Origin: Flavobacterium foetidum
Lineage (GTDB): Bacteria; Bacteroidota; Bacteroidia; Flavobacteriales; Flavobacteriaceae
Direction: 5' to 3'
Assembly: GCF_004634245.1 (NCBI RefSeq)
Contig: NZ_SJTF01000016.1
Location: 1-64,000 of the forward strand
DNA: 64,000 nt
The notes beneath the pieces were generated by a model, which saw only the letters and a list, made by a program, of their open reading frames with translations, ran no database searches and was not told the DNA's origin. Position 1 is the first letter of the stretch. Each line of letters starts with the position of its first letter. The translations under genes were made by a program, and so were the position numbers. This document shows, piece by piece, positions 26,933 to 35,877 of the stretch.

Positions 26933-27562
26933 ATGAGATATAAAACCGTAATTGTAGACGACCATCCAATCGTAATTTCAGGAATAGCAGGTTTGTTGTC
27001 TGATTTGGATAACATCGAAATTGTCGAAAAATTTGAGTCGGGCGTTGCGCTTCTAGATTATATTGAAGAACATACTGTAGACTTAATTCTGATGGATATT
27101 TTCCTTCCGGTTATTAATGGTGTAGATTTATGTAAAACCATTAAGCAGAAATATCCAAAACTGATAATCATTGGTATGAGCAGCCAGTCTGAAAGGAGTT
27201 TGGTGATGCAGTTTATTCAGAACGGAGGAAACGGCTATGTTCTTAAAAATGCTTCTTTTGGTGAATTTAAAGAATGCATCAATAGGGCAATTGCTGGTGA
27301 AATAGTTTTTAGCGAAGAAGTAAAAATGATAATCAGCCAGCCTTTGTCTGAAGATTTGGAAAGAATTCCGAGTCTAAGCCGAAGAGAACGAGATATTGCT
27401 TTGCTGCTTTCGCAAGGAAAATCGACTCAGGAAATTGCAGACGATTTGTTCCTTAGTTTTTTGACTGTGCAAACACATCGACGCAATATTCTTCAGAAAT
27501 ACAAAATGAAAAACGTAGCCGAACTGATTGCTTTTCTTCTAAAAAATAACCTGTTGAATTAA
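26933..27562 (+). CDS. NarL/FixJ-type response regulator
   Basis: Partner of the preceding kinase. The 209-residue protein has a receiver domain (DDHP at 9-12, phosphorylated D55 in LILMDIFLPVING, lysine in GYVLKNAS) and a LuxR-type helix-turn-helix at the C-terminus (LSRRERDIALLLSQGKSTQEI split over residues 142-162, then LSFLTVQTHRRNI). No nearby promoter shows an obvious target site, so its regulon is unknown. Confidence 0.92.
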   Translation: MRYKTVIVDDHPIVISGIAGLLSDLDNIEIVEKFESGVALLDYIEEHTVDLILMDIFLPVINGVDLCKTIKQKYPKLIIIGMSSQSERSLVMQFIQNGGNGYVLKNASFGEFKECINRAIAGEIVFSEEVKMIISQPLSEDLERIPSLSRRERDIALLLSQGKSTQEIADDLFLSFLTVQTHRRNILQKYKMKNVAELIAFLLKNNLLN

Positions 27563-27661
27563 GTTAAAATGACTTGAAAAATGTCAAAATGGCATTTTGT
27601 TAAAATGGTTCGCAATTTGATGTTTGTTTTGTAACTTTAAATTCAACTAATAAATAAAAAC

Positions 27662-28348
27662 ATGGGAAGTTCATATATTATTCTCGCCGGAGCCATTATG
27701 CTTGTAAGCTGGCTGGTGAGTTCTAAATTAAAAAGCAAATTCGAATTATACTCTAAATTACAGCTTCAAAACGGAATGAGCGGCCGTGAAATCGCCGAAA
27801 AAATGCTTGCAGATCACGGTATTAGAGATGTTCGTGTAATTTCGACTCCAGGTCGTTTAACAGATCATTACAATCCGTCTGATAAAACGGTAAATTTGAG
27901 TGAAGCAGTCTACAATCATCGTAATGCAGCGGCGGCTGCTGTTGCGGCACACGAATGCGGTCACGCGGTGCAACACGCAATTGGTTACGAATGGCTGGTA
28001 ATGCGTTCAAAACTAGTGCCTATCGTAAGTGTTGCCTCAAATTTTGTGCAATGGATTTTGATTGCCGGAATCTTGATGATCAGAGTTTTTCCACAGTTGT
28101 TGTTGATCGGAATCATCATTTTTGCTGCAACAACTTTGTTTTCAATCATCACGTTGCCTGTTGAGTATGATGCCAGCAACCGCGCACTCGCATGGCTTGA
28201 AAACAAACGTATGCTCACACAGCAGGAACAAGCCGGAGCAAAAGATGCCTTGAAATGGGCGGCAAGAACTTATCTTGTAGCAGCAATCGGTTCTATTGCG
28301 ACGTTGTTATATTATATTTCTATTTATTCCGGAAGTAGGAGGAATTAA
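27662..28348 (+). CDS. YugP-type neutral zinc metallopeptidase
   Basis: A 228-residue membrane protein of the Zn_peptidase_2 (YugP) family. The zinc motif HECGH is at residues 97-101 within AAHECGHAVQHAIGYEW; a later acidic EYDASNRAL segment (near 170) carries the probable third ligand. One helix at the N-terminus (IILAGAIMLVSWLVS), two in the middle and one near the end anchor it, with the catalytic part between helices. Substrates are unknown; it probably degrades membrane or envelope proteins. Promoter-like TAACTTTA precedes it. Confidence 0.9.
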   Translation: MGSSYIILAGAIMLVSWLVSSKLKSKFELYSKLQLQNGMSGREIAEKMLADHGIRDVRVISTPGRLTDHYNPSDKTVNLSEAVYNHRNAAAAAVAAHECGHAVQHAIGYEWLVMRSKLVPIVSVASNFVQWILIAGILMIRVFPQLLLIGIIIFAATTLFSIITLPVEYDASNRALAWLENKRMLTQQEQAGAKDALKWAARTYLVAAIGSIATLLYYISIYSGSRRN

Positions 28349-28372
28349 GAAAAGTAAATTCCAAATTTTAAA

Positions 28373-28408
28373 CAATCCAAATTTCAATCAGGAGTTTGGA
28401 TTTTTTTA
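28373..28408 (+). terminator. terminator after the metallopeptidase
   Basis: AATCCAAAT and GTTTGGATT form a stem around TTCAATCAGGA, followed by TTTTTTT. Confidence 0.65.
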
Positions 28409-28505
28409 TGCTTTCTGTTAATTCAATATAAAAATGTGCAAGGTTTTTGTAACTTTCGGGTTTTGCTTTTGGAGTTTGGAATCTAAAATTTTGGAATTTG
28501 TTTTT

Positions 28506-28976
28506 CTAAAGCTGTATCTGCCTGTCAATCTGCTGGTCGAGCGAAATAAAGGTTTCGGTTCTTGAAACGCCTTCGATTGCTTGGATTTTGGTGTTTAAAA
28601 GCTGCATCAGATGTTCATTGTCTCTACAGATGATTTTGATTAATACAGACCAGTTTCCAGTAGTATAATGACATTCTAAAACTTCGGGGATTTTTCGTAA
28701 TTCTTTTACAGCTTCGGAGTTTCTAGAAGCTTTATCAAGATAAACTCCAATAAAAGCCATGGTGTTATAACCCAAAACTTTTGGATTTACAGTAAACTTA
28801 GAACCCGAAATGACTCCTGATTGTTCCAGTTTTTTTAATCGCTGATGAATGGCGGCGCCAGAAATCCCAATTTTGTTGGCAATTTGTAAAATCGGTTTTC
28901 TGGCATCGTCCATGAGATATCGAAGAATTTCTTTGTCGATGCCGTCAATTTCAATTAAAAGGGAATTAATTTTCAT
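28506..28976 (-). CDS. Lrp/AsnC-family transcriptional regulator
   Basis: A 156-residue regulator with an N-terminal winged helix-turn-helix (EIDGIDKEILRYLMDD, then ANKIGISGAAIHQRLKKLE) and a C-terminal RAM/AsnC ligand-binding domain (IGVYLDKAS ... VLECHYTTGNWSVLIKI). Family members bind amino acids as octamers and control amino-acid metabolism. It is transcribed alone, so its ligand cannot be inferred from neighbours. Confidence 0.92.
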   Translation of the reverse strand: MKINSLLIEIDGIDKEILRYLMDDARKPILQIANKIGISGAAIHQRLKKLEQSGVISGSKFTVNPKVLGYNTMAFIGVYLDKASRNSEAVKELRKIPEVLECHYTTGNWSVLIKIICRDNEHLMQLLNTKIQAIEGVSRTETFISLDQQIDRQIQL

Positions 28977-29059
28977 AACTTAAAATTTGAAACTATTTCT
29001 TGTGATTTGGGTTTAGAATAGAAATCAAATATAGTTAAATTGAAAGGGAAAATAAAATT

Positions 29060-29250
29060 GGGTGATTTAAATTCCAAAATTCCAATTTCAAATTCCAATT
29101 TCAAATTCCAAATTTCAAATTCCAAAATTCAATTTTCAATTTTAATAGTAACACCGCTTAAGGATTCAAACATGGAAACTTTGAGAAAGGGTTTAGTAAA
29201 AAGAAAAATTCCAAATTCCAAGTGATTAGTTTGGAATTTGGAATTTAAAT
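29060..29250. repeat. AAATTCCAA repeat array
   Basis: The gap between the Lrp gene and hemD contains about eight irregular copies of CAAATTCCAATTT-like units on the plus strand, ending with the mirror TTTGGAATTTGGAATTTAAA. Shorter runs occur near 1826, 24110, 28350 and 28470. An open frame across this array consists only of repeat and is not a gene. Confidence 0.75.
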
Positions 29251-29268
29251 ATTTTCGGTTTGAACGGT

Positions 29269-30018
29269 TTATTTAGCTTTGTTTGCTTCGGCAATATATT
29301 TTTCTAAAGCCATTGTCATAGAAGGCGTCTCAGGAGTCGGAGCAAGAATGTCTATTCTTAGACCGTGGTCGAGGGCTTCTTTCTGAGTTGTGCTTCCAAA
29401 TACAGCGATTCTGGTATCGTTTTGTTTAAAATCAGGAAAGTTTTTAAACAAAGATTTAATTCCGGTCGGGCTGAAAAAAGCAAGAACATCATAATAAACA
29501 TCTGCAAGGTCAGATAGGTCGCTCATTACAGTTCTGTAAAAAATCGCTTGAGCCCAATCTACTTTAAGGCTGTTTAATGTAACAGGCGCATCGGCATTTA
29601 ATTGATCAGATGCAGGCAGTAAGAATTTCTCGTCTTTGTACTTTTTGATAAGAGGAGATAAATCTGCGAAATCTTTTGCTCCAACGTAGATCTTACGTTT
29701 TCTGTAAACAACATACTTTTGAAGATAAAAAGCTACTGCTTCGGATTGACAAAAATATTTCAATCCTTCAGGAACTTTGTAACGCATTTCATCGGCCACT
29801 CTAAAAAAATGATCTACAGCATTTCGACTTGTTAAAATGATCGCAGTGTAATGATTAAGATCGATTTTTTGTAATCGAATCTCTTTTGCGCTAACCCCTT
29901 CCACATGAATAAATGGTCTGAAATCAATTTTTATTTTGTGTTTTTGTTGGAGCTCAAAGTAAGGAGAATTCTCCACTTTAGGTTCAGGCTGTGACACCAA
30001 AATTGTTTTCACTTTCAT
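29269..30018 (-). CDS. hemD: uroporphyrinogen-III synthase
   Basis: Closes hydroxymethylbilane to uroporphyrinogen III in haem and sirohaem synthesis. The 249-residue protein starts at MKVKTILVSQPEP, which fits the family; an upstream in-frame methionine would overlap the preceding gene. The two-lobed HemD fold shows as ILTSRNAVDHFFR (near 71), LPASDQLN (near 133) and FFSPTGIKSLFK (near 180). Sequence conservation in this family is low, so the call rests on these blocks plus the adjoining DUF4271 gene, a usual neighbour in Flavobacteriia. Confidence 0.85.
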   Translation of the reverse strand: MKVKTILVSQPEPKVENSPYFELQQKHKIKIDFRPFIHVEGVSAKEIRLQKIDLNHYTAIILTSRNAVDHFFRVADEMRYKVPEGLKYFCQSEAVAFYLQKYVVYRKRKIYVGAKDFADLSPLIKKYKDEKFLLPASDQLNADAPVTLNSLKVDWAQAIFYRTVMSDLSDLADVYYDVLAFFSPTGIKSLFKNFPDFKQNDTRIAVFGSTTQKEALDHGLRIDILAPTPETPSMTMALEKYIAEANKAK

Positions 30019-30032
30019 ATTATAAACATTTT

Positions 30033-30704
30033 CTAAGCACTCCCTTTTAGTATCCAATAATACATAAAATAATAAGGGGCTATTTCAAGAGCGCAAAGAT
30101 ATAAAATAAAATAAAATAACTTGCCGATTATTGCATTTTGATATGTTTTAATTGAAATAAAGTACGAGTATAGGCTGATACAGAGCGAAATAGCGATAAC
30201 TGCAAGCGGAATTGCTGCTGGAATATTGTTGTAATAAAACAAAACTGCGTTGATTGGAAGGATAAAAACACCTATATAAGTTCTGTAAGTTACCTTCTGA
30301 AGGTTAAAAAGCTCTACAAATTCGTCGATGTTAAACGCCGCTCCGACAATTTTTTCTATTAAATATTTACCTAGAATAAAATACAAAAGAAAGGTTGCAA
30401 TCCGGATAAACAGAACCCAATCGGTTTTTAGGATTTTGTCATCATAAATATTCATCGTTAGTAGAATAAAAAAAGCAAACGAAACGATCTGAACAAAAAA
30501 CAAGCCTACCGTAAAACTGCTTTTAAGGTGGTTGTTGTCGCGGTAGATTTTTGCGTATTTGTCAGAAAAAATAAGTCGGCTGAATTCGCTGAATCGCGTT
30601 TCGTAAGCCGATTTTGTCATCGCAACAACAGCAAATGCTACTACAAACAAAAGAGTTGCCCAGTCTTTGTTTTCTATAATTCGAGGATGAAGTTGTTCAA
30701 TCAT
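30033..30704 (-). CDS. DUF4271 membrane protein
   Basis: A 223-residue inner-membrane protein with about six helices (WATLLFVVAFAVVAMT near residue 15, then VGLFFVQIVSFAFFILLTM, WVLFIRIATFLLYFILG, VFILPINAVLFYY and others). It matches DUF4271, a Bacteroidota family of unknown function that often lies directly before hemD. The stop is 14 bases before the hemD start, so they form an operon; a role near porphyrin or haem handling is possible but unproven. Confidence 0.82.
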   Translation of the reverse strand: MIEQLHPRIIENKDWATLLFVVAFAVVAMTKSAYETRFSEFSRLIFSDKYAKIYRDNNHLKSSFTVGLFFVQIVSFAFFILLTMNIYDDKILKTDWVLFIRIATFLLYFILGKYLIEKIVGAAFNIDEFVELFNLQKVTYRTYIGVFILPINAVLFYYNNIPAAIPLAVIAISLCISLYSYFISIKTYQNAIIGKLFYFILYLCALEIAPYYFMYYWILKGSA

Positions 30705-30781
30705 AATAATACAAAATTAGTAATTTTTTAATGCAATGCTTTTATTATATATTTATTATGAATCAAATGCTATAAAAAGTT

Positions 30782-30789
30782 TACTTTTG
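30782..30789 (+). promoter_or_regulatory. -7 box of the glycosyltransferase-pyrC operon
   Basis: TACTTTTG is an exact TAnnTTTG match 22 bases before the start codon. No clear TTG is visible at -33. Confidence 0.5.
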
Positions 30790-30810
30790 CGGTGAAATTA
30801 CCCAGAAAAA

Positions 30811-31536
30811 ATGAATGATAGTATTGTCATAATTCCCACTTATAACGAGATTGAGAACATAGAAAGTATAGTGAGGGCTGTCCTTTCGCAACATAAAACT
30901 TTTGATCTTCTGATTATCGATGATAATTCTCCAGACCATACGGCAAATAAAGTAATTGCATTGCAAGAAGAATTTCCTGAAAGACTTTTTTTAGAACAAA
31001 GAACCAAAAAATCAGGTTTAGGAACGGCTTATGTTCATGGTTTTAAATGGGCTTTGGAGCGTAAGTACGATTTTATTTTCGAAATGGATGCCGATTTTTC
31101 GCATAATCCAAACGATCTTGAAAAGTTATATGATGCTTGTCATTTTGGAGGAGCCGATTTAGCAATTGGTTCGCGTTATGTAAAGGGTGTAAATGTAGTA
31201 AACTGGCCTCTAAGCCGCGTTTTAATGTCTTACTTTGCTTCTGTGTATGTGAAGTTTATCACCGGAATGAAAATTCATGATGCTACAGCTGGTTTTGTTT
31301 GCTACAAGAGGGAGGTTCTAGAGAAAATCAATCTTAACAAAATAAAATTTGTGGGTTATGCGTTTCAAATCGAAATGAAATACAGAACGTATTGTGCTAA
31401 ATTTCAAATTACTGAAGTGCCAATTATTTTTACTGATCGTACAAAAGGGGTTTCTAAAATGAGCAATGCCATTATTAAGGAGGCTATACTAGGAGTAATT
31501 TCACTGCGATTACGAAAATTAGTCAATTCATTATAA
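30811..31536 (+). CDS. polyprenol monophosphomannose synthase-like glycosyltransferase (GT2)
   Basis: A 241-residue family 2 glycosyltransferase that probably transfers mannose (or another hexose) from a nucleotide sugar to a polyprenyl phosphate on the cytoplasmic membrane face. Motifs: IIPTYNEIENI (residues 6-16), IIDDNSPDHTA (near 38), GLGTAYVHGFKWAL (near 70) and the metal-binding FEMDADFSHNP (near 91), then the conserved RSRY-like AIGSRYVKGV. No C-terminal membrane helices are present, as in soluble DPM1-type enzymes. It is 13 bases before pyrC. Confidence 0.88.
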   Translation: MNDSIVIIPTYNEIENIESIVRAVLSQHKTFDLLIIDDNSPDHTANKVIALQEEFPERLFLEQRTKKSGLGTAYVHGFKWALERKYDFIFEMDADFSHNPNDLEKLYDACHFGGADLAIGSRYVKGVNVVNWPLSRVLMSYFASVYVKFITGMKIHDATAGFVCYKREVLEKINLNKIKFVGYAFQIEMKYRTYCAKFQITEVPIIFTDRTKGVSKMSNAIIKEAILGVISLRLRKLVNSL

Positions 31537-31549
31537 AAACGGAAAAACA

Positions 31550-32890
31550 ATGAATAGGATTTTAATAAAAAACGCCAAAATTGTAAACGAAGGGGCAATT
31601 TTTGAAGGAGATGTGTTAATTGAAAACGATATTATTGCCGAGGTTGCAGACAGTATTAGTTTAAAAACTTCAGATTGTATTGTAATAGATGCTGAAGGGA
31701 ATTACCTGATGCCTGGCGCGATAGACGATCAAGTGCACTTCAGAGAGCCAGGTTTAACGCATAAAGGCGATATCGAATCGGAGTCGAGAGCGGCAGTAGC
31801 AGGCGGAATTACGTCTTTTATCGAACAACCCAATACGGTTCCGAATGCAGTTACTCAGGAAATTCTGGAAGAAAAATACCAGATTGCTTCTCAAAAATCA
31901 TTTGCGAATTATTCGTTTATGATGGGAGCCACCAATGATAACTTAGAAGAAGTCTTAAAGACAAACCCGAAGAATGTTGCTGGAATTAAAATATTCTTAG
32001 GTTCCTCAACAGGAAATATGCTGGTGGATAATGAGGCGGTTTTAGAAAAGATTTTTTCTAGCACTCCAATGTTGATTGCAGTGCATTGTGAGGATGAGAC
32101 GACTATCAAAAATAATCTTGCCGAGTTTAAAGAAAAATACGGCGATGATGTTCCGGTAACGGCGCATAATTTAATCAGAAGTGCCGAGGCTTGTTATATT
32201 TCGTCTTCAAAAGCGGTGGCGCTCGCCAAAAGGACTGGTGCAAGACTTCATATATTCCATCTTTCAACAGCCAAAGAAATGGAGTTGTTTACGAATAAAA
32301 TTCCGTTAGAAGATAAAAAAATTACTGCCGAAGTATGTGTACACCACCTTTGGTTTACCGATGAAGATTACAAAACAAAAGGGAATTTCATTAAATGGAA
32401 TCCTGCGGTAAAAACGGCCGCAGACCGAAAAGCGCTTTGGGAAGCTTTAAACGACGGGAGAATTGATGTAATTGCGACAGACCACGCACCGCATACCAAA
32501 GAAGAGAAAATGCAATCTTACCTGAATGCTCCTTCTGGAGGGCCACTTGTGCAACACGCAGTTGTGGCAATGTTTGAGGCGCATCACCAAGGAAAAATCA
32601 GTGTAGAAAAAATCGTGGAGAAAATGTGCCACAATCCGGCAAAACTTTTCAAAATCGAAAAAAGAGGTTTTATCAGAGAAGGTTATCATGCCGATTTAGT
32701 AATCGTTAACCCAGGTCTGCCATGGAGTGTAAAACCAGAAAACATTTTATACAAGTGTGGCTGGTCTCCGTTTGAAGGTTATACTTTTAAATCGAGAATT
32801 ACGCATACTTTTGTAAATGGCGAATTGGTGTACAATAATTTTAAAGTAAAAGACAGCCGCGCCGGAAAACGATTATTGTTTGATAGATAA
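31550..32890 (+). CDS. pyrC: dihydroorotase
   Basis: Cyclises carbamoyl-aspartate to dihydroorotate in pyrimidine synthesis. The 446-residue amidohydrolase shows the metal-site DDQVHFREPGLTHKG (near 59; H, H/R, substrate arginine), FHLST (near 235), the catalytic aspartate in IATDHAPHTKEEK (near 308) and GGPLVQHAV. It belongs to the long class I type. ATDHAPHTxEEK separates it from hydantoinases and allantoinases. It lies between the DPM1-like gene and a DUF4296 gene with short gaps, an operon seen often in Flavobacteriia. Confidence 0.92.
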   Translation: MNRILIKNAKIVNEGAIFEGDVLIENDIIAEVADSISLKTSDCIVIDAEGNYLMPGAIDDQVHFREPGLTHKGDIESESRAAVAGGITSFIEQPNTVPNAVTQEILEEKYQIASQKSFANYSFMMGATNDNLEEVLKTNPKNVAGIKIFLGSSTGNMLVDNEAVLEKIFSSTPMLIAVHCEDETTIKNNLAEFKEKYGDDVPVTAHNLIRSAEACYISSSKAVALAKRTGARLHIFHLSTAKEMELFTNKIPLEDKKITAEVCVHHLWFTDEDYKTKGNFIKWNPAVKTAADRKALWEALNDGRIDVIATDHAPHTKEEKMQSYLNAPSGGPLVQHAVVAMFEAHHQGKISVEKIVEKMCHNPAKLFKIEKRGFIREGYHADLVIVNPGLPWSVKPENILYKCGWSPFEGYTFKSRITHTFVNGELVYNNFKVKDSRAGKRLLFDR

Positions 32891-32899
32891 ATTGTTGTA

Positions 32900-33349
32900 A
32901 TGAAAAATTATTTGGTACTACTGCTGGTTTTGTTTCTTTCTGTAAGTTGTAAAAAAGAGCTCATAAAAGAGCCTGCCAAACTTATCGAAAGAGAGAAAAT
33001 GATTGATATTATGTACGATTTGTCTCTTTTGGATGCTATCAGATACCAGAGACCACTATCTTTGGATTCGATAGAAAGCAATCCGACAAAATTTATTCTG
33101 AAAAAATACAAAATTGACAGTCTTCAGTTTGCACAGAATAACATCTATTATGCGGCAGACTACGAAAATTACAAAGATATGTTTGACGAAGTCAATAAAA
33201 GATTGGCTGAAAACCAAAAAATAACAGATTCTCTTGTGAAAATTGAAGAAAAAAAAGCATTGAAAACAAAAGGTAAGTTAAAAGAAGCTCCTAAAGATTC
33301 TTTGAAAAAGCCTCAAATTAGCAATCAAGAGCCGCTGATGGACCAGTAA
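32900..33349 (+). CDS. DUF4296 lipoprotein
   Basis: A 149-residue exported lipoprotein: signal MKNYLVLLLVLFLSVSCKK with Cys17 as lipid site. The core (KMIDIMYDLSLLDAIRYQR ... FAQNNIYYAADYENYKDMF) matches DUF4296, a helical Bacteroidota family; the C-terminal 45 residues are Lys/Glu-rich and probably disordered. Function unknown. It begins 9 bases after pyrC and ends 4 bases from the stop of the convergent epimerase. Confidence 0.82.
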   Translation: MKNYLVLLLVLFLSVSCKKELIKEPAKLIEREKMIDIMYDLSLLDAIRYQRPLSLDSIESNPTKFILKKYKIDSLQFAQNNIYYAADYENYKDMFDEVNKRLAENQKITDSLVKIEEKKALKTKGKLKEAPKDSLKKPQISNQEPLMDQ

Positions 33350-33353
33350 TCAT

Positions 33354-34355
33354 TTACACTTTTGAATTGTCTTTTATATATTGATGAATATCTAAGAAAA
33401 CCGTTCCAAGAGCGGTTTTTATTTTTTCATTAGAATAAAGATTTTTAGAATAAGATGCCTTTGCAGAAGGTTTTGTAATCGTTCTTTTTCTGAAAAATAA
33501 AGTACATAAAAGACTGTCTGCCATCCAGAGCATATTCATAAAAAAGGGAGTGGCATGCATTGAAGGCCTTTTTACTTGTAAAACATCTGCAACCGTGTTG
33601 ATTACATCTCGAAAAACAATATTTTCTGCAATTAATGTAAAACGCTCGTTTTTAATGTCGCTTTTCATCAACTCAATTGCAATTCTTGTAACATCGTCAA
33701 CAGCTACAAAACCAGTGCTCCCAAGGGTATAAAAAGGAAGTCCGTTTGCGATTTTTTGGTAAATTTCTCCGCTTCCTTGTTTAAAAATTTCTTTGCTGGT
33801 AATAGGTCCCATAATTACTCCCGGATTTACGATAATTACATCGAGATCTTCCTGCTGTGCGCGCCAAACCTCCATTTCGGCTCCGTATTTAGAAATGGCG
33901 TAATCGCTATGCGGTTTTTCAGGATTCCATTCAGTTTCTTCTGTGATATAAGTTTCGTGAGAAGCTAAATCGCCTAAAGCGGCAATCGAACTTACAAAAC
34001 AGAATTTTTTGATGTCTTTTGCAATGCAGAAATTAACGATATTGGCAGTGCCTTCAATGTTGGTTTTTCGGAGTTTTTCCTCATCTTTTGGGTCAAAAGA
34101 AATGAGTGCGGCGCAATGATAAACATACTCTATGCCTATAAAAGCTTCCTCAAGTGACGGAATGTCCAAAATATCAGCTTCAACCCATTCTATCTTTTCG
34201 AATAAAGGAGCTTTGTTATAAAGCAGAAAAAGCTGTTTTGTTTTCCAGATATTATTTTGGTTGCGGTAAATTGCCCTTACATTTTCTCCACTTTCAATCA
34301 AATGAAGCAATAAATGCGCGCCAACTAAACCTGTTCCTCCAGTTACTAATACCAT
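33354..34355 (-). CDS. NAD-dependent epimerase/dehydratase family protein
   Basis: A 333-residue extended short-chain dehydrogenase. I start it at MVLVTGGTGLVGAHLLLHL, which places the Rossmann glycine motif (TGGTGLVG) at residue 5; upstream in-frame codons lie in the octamer repeat block. Other motifs: VYHCAALISFD (near 78), the catalytic YAISKYGAE (near 150) and the NPGVIMGP segment (near 175). It resembles dihydroflavonol-4-reductase-like members; substrate unknown. Confidence 0.88.
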   Translation of the reverse strand: MVLVTGGTGLVGAHLLLHLIESGENVRAIYRNQNNIWKTKQLFLLYNKAPLFEKIEWVEADILDIPSLEEAFIGIEYVYHCAALISFDPKDEEKLRKTNIEGTANIVNFCIAKDIKKFCFVSSIAALGDLASHETYITEETEWNPEKPHSDYAISKYGAEMEVWRAQQEDLDVIIVNPGVIMGPITSKEIFKQGSGEIYQKIANGLPFYTLGSTGFVAVDDVTRIAIELMKSDIKNERFTLIAENIVFRDVINTVADVLQVKRPSMHATPFFMNMLWMADSLLCTLFFRKRTITKPSAKASYSKNLYSNEKIKTALGTVFLDIHQYIKDNSKV

Positions 34356-34381
34356 TTGGTAAAGATAAGATTTTTGAGTTT

Positions 34382-34494
34382 TGCCGCAAAGGCCCAGAGA
34401 CTCAAAGTTTCTTTTTTTAAGTGCCAAAGTTTCAGAATGGCAATGACTCAAAGTTTTTATAATCTTGGTGTCTTTGAGCCTTGGCGGCAAGAAG
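34382..34494. repeat. inverted octamer-unit block between epimerase and tyrS
   Basis: The left side reads ccgcaaag|gcccagag|actcaaag. The right side, from the other strand, reads ccgccaag|gctcaaag|acaccaag. Both are preceded by TTGCC-like ends. A partial third copy (TGACTCAAAGTTTTTA) lies at 34444-34459. Confidence 0.75.
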
Positions 34495-34496
34495 TT

Positions 34497-34528
34497 TTTG
34501 AAATTGACCCTGACATTGATTACATTTG
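34497..34528 (+). promoter_or_regulatory. tyrS promoter
   Basis: TTTG (34497-34500), a 20-base spacer and TACATTTG (34521-34528) match the Bacteroidota consensus at both boxes. The leader before the ATG is only about 13 bases. The -33 box touches the edge of the octamer repeat block. Confidence 0.75.
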
Positions 34529-34547
34529 CGCAAAATATTTAAAAAAA

Positions 34548-35843
34548 ATGAAGAATCTAGTTGAAGAATTAAAGTGGCGCGGTTTATACCATGATAGCAT
34601 GCCAGGAACGGAAGAACAATTGCTAAAAGAGGTAACATCGGCCTATATTGGTTTTGATCCAACGGCAGATTCACTGCATATAGGCAGCATGGTTCAGATT
34701 ATTTTACTGGTTCATTTAAAAAATTTCGGGCACCAGCCGATTGCGCTTGTTGGAGGAGCAACTGGAATGATTGGGGATCCTTCTGGAAAATCGGATGAAA
34801 GAAACCTGCTGAATGAAGAAACCCTAGCTAAAAACGTTGCCGGAATTAAAAGTGTTTTATCGCGCTTTTTAGATTTTAATTCGAACGAACCAAATGCGCC
34901 AATTATGGTAAATAACTATGATTGGATGAAAGAATTCTCTTTTATCGATTTTGCACGTGAAGTTGGAAAACGTATCACCGTAAATTATATGATGGCTAAA
35001 GATTCTGTGAAAAAGAGATTTAGCGGAGAAGGCGAGGGAATGTCTTTTACAGAGTTTACGTATCAGTTAATTCAAGGTTACGATTTTTATCATTTATATA
35101 AAAACAACAATTGCGTTCTGCAAATGGGAGGTTCTGATCAATGGGGTAATATTACCACAGGAACAGAATTGGTGCGCAGAATGGGAGGTGAAAATGCTAA
35201 AGCGTATGCTTTGACAACGCCATTAATTACAAAAGCAGACGGTTCTAAATTCGGAAAATCTGAAGGGGGGAATGTTTGGTTGGATGCCGATAAAACTTCT
35301 GTTTACAAATTCTACCAATTTTGGGTAAACGCTACAGATGCCGATGCCGAGAAATATATAAAAATCTTTACTTTCTTAGATAAAGATACTATTGATGCAT
35401 TAATTGCTGAACACCAAACTGCACCGCATTTGAGAGTTTTACAAAAGAAACTGGCTGAAGAAATTACAGTGTTTGTACACAGTCGCGAAGAATTAGAAAA
35501 AGCGATTCAGGCTTCGAATATTTTGTTCGGAAATTCGACTGCCGAAGATTTAAAGAAACTGGATGAAGCCACTTTTTTAGAAGTTTTTGACGGAGTGCCG
35601 CAAGCTGAAATCGCAAAAGCAGATTTAGAAAACGGACTGGATATTATTACGGTTTTAAACGAAAAAACAGGTTTCTTTAAATCAAACGGAGAAGCTAGAA
35701 GAGCATTGACTGCAAATTCTATTTCGGTAAACAGAGAAAAAATCAAAGAAGATTTTACTTTGACAGCAAATGATTTAATTAATAACCAGTTTGTGTTATT
35801 GCAGAGTGGAAAGAAAAATTATTTTGTGATTCGTACTATTTAA
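34548..35843 (+). CDS. tyrS: tyrosyl-tRNA synthetase
   Basis: Class I aminoacyl-tRNA synthetase that charges tRNA-Tyr. The 431-residue protein starts at MKNLVEELKWRGLYHD, the family start; the frame is open further upstream only through repeat and promoter DNA. It has the HIGH-type motif DSLHIGSM (near 45), the YQLIQGYDFYHLY and GGSDQWGNI tyrosine-binding blocks and the KMSKS-type loop KFGKSEGG (near 232), then an S4 RNA-binding domain at the C-terminus. Confidence 0.95.
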   Translation: MKNLVEELKWRGLYHDSMPGTEEQLLKEVTSAYIGFDPTADSLHIGSMVQIILLVHLKNFGHQPIALVGGATGMIGDPSGKSDERNLLNEETLAKNVAGIKSVLSRFLDFNSNEPNAPIMVNNYDWMKEFSFIDFAREVGKRITVNYMMAKDSVKKRFSGEGEGMSFTEFTYQLIQGYDFYHLYKNNNCVLQMGGSDQWGNITTGTELVRRMGGENAKAYALTTPLITKADGSKFGKSEGGNVWLDADKTSVYKFYQFWVNATDADAEKYIKIFTFLDKDTIDALIAEHQTAPHLRVLQKKLAEEITVFVHSREELEKAIQASNILFGNSTAEDLKKLDEATFLEVFDGVPQAEIAKADLENGLDIITVLNEKTGFFKSNGEARRALTANSISVNREKIKEDFTLTANDLINNQFVLLQSGKKNYFVIRTI

Positions 35844-35877
35844 CTGTTTAATTGATTTCAAAAAACAATTAAACTTT

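Noticed and set aside
29040..29225. 61-residue frame (Asn/Ser/Lys-rich)
   Set aside because: Direct translation of the AAATTCCAA array, not a gene.
34356..34547. N-terminal extension of tyrosyl-tRNA synthetase
   Set aside because: It translates the octamer repeat block and the promoter; the family starts at the ATG at 34548.
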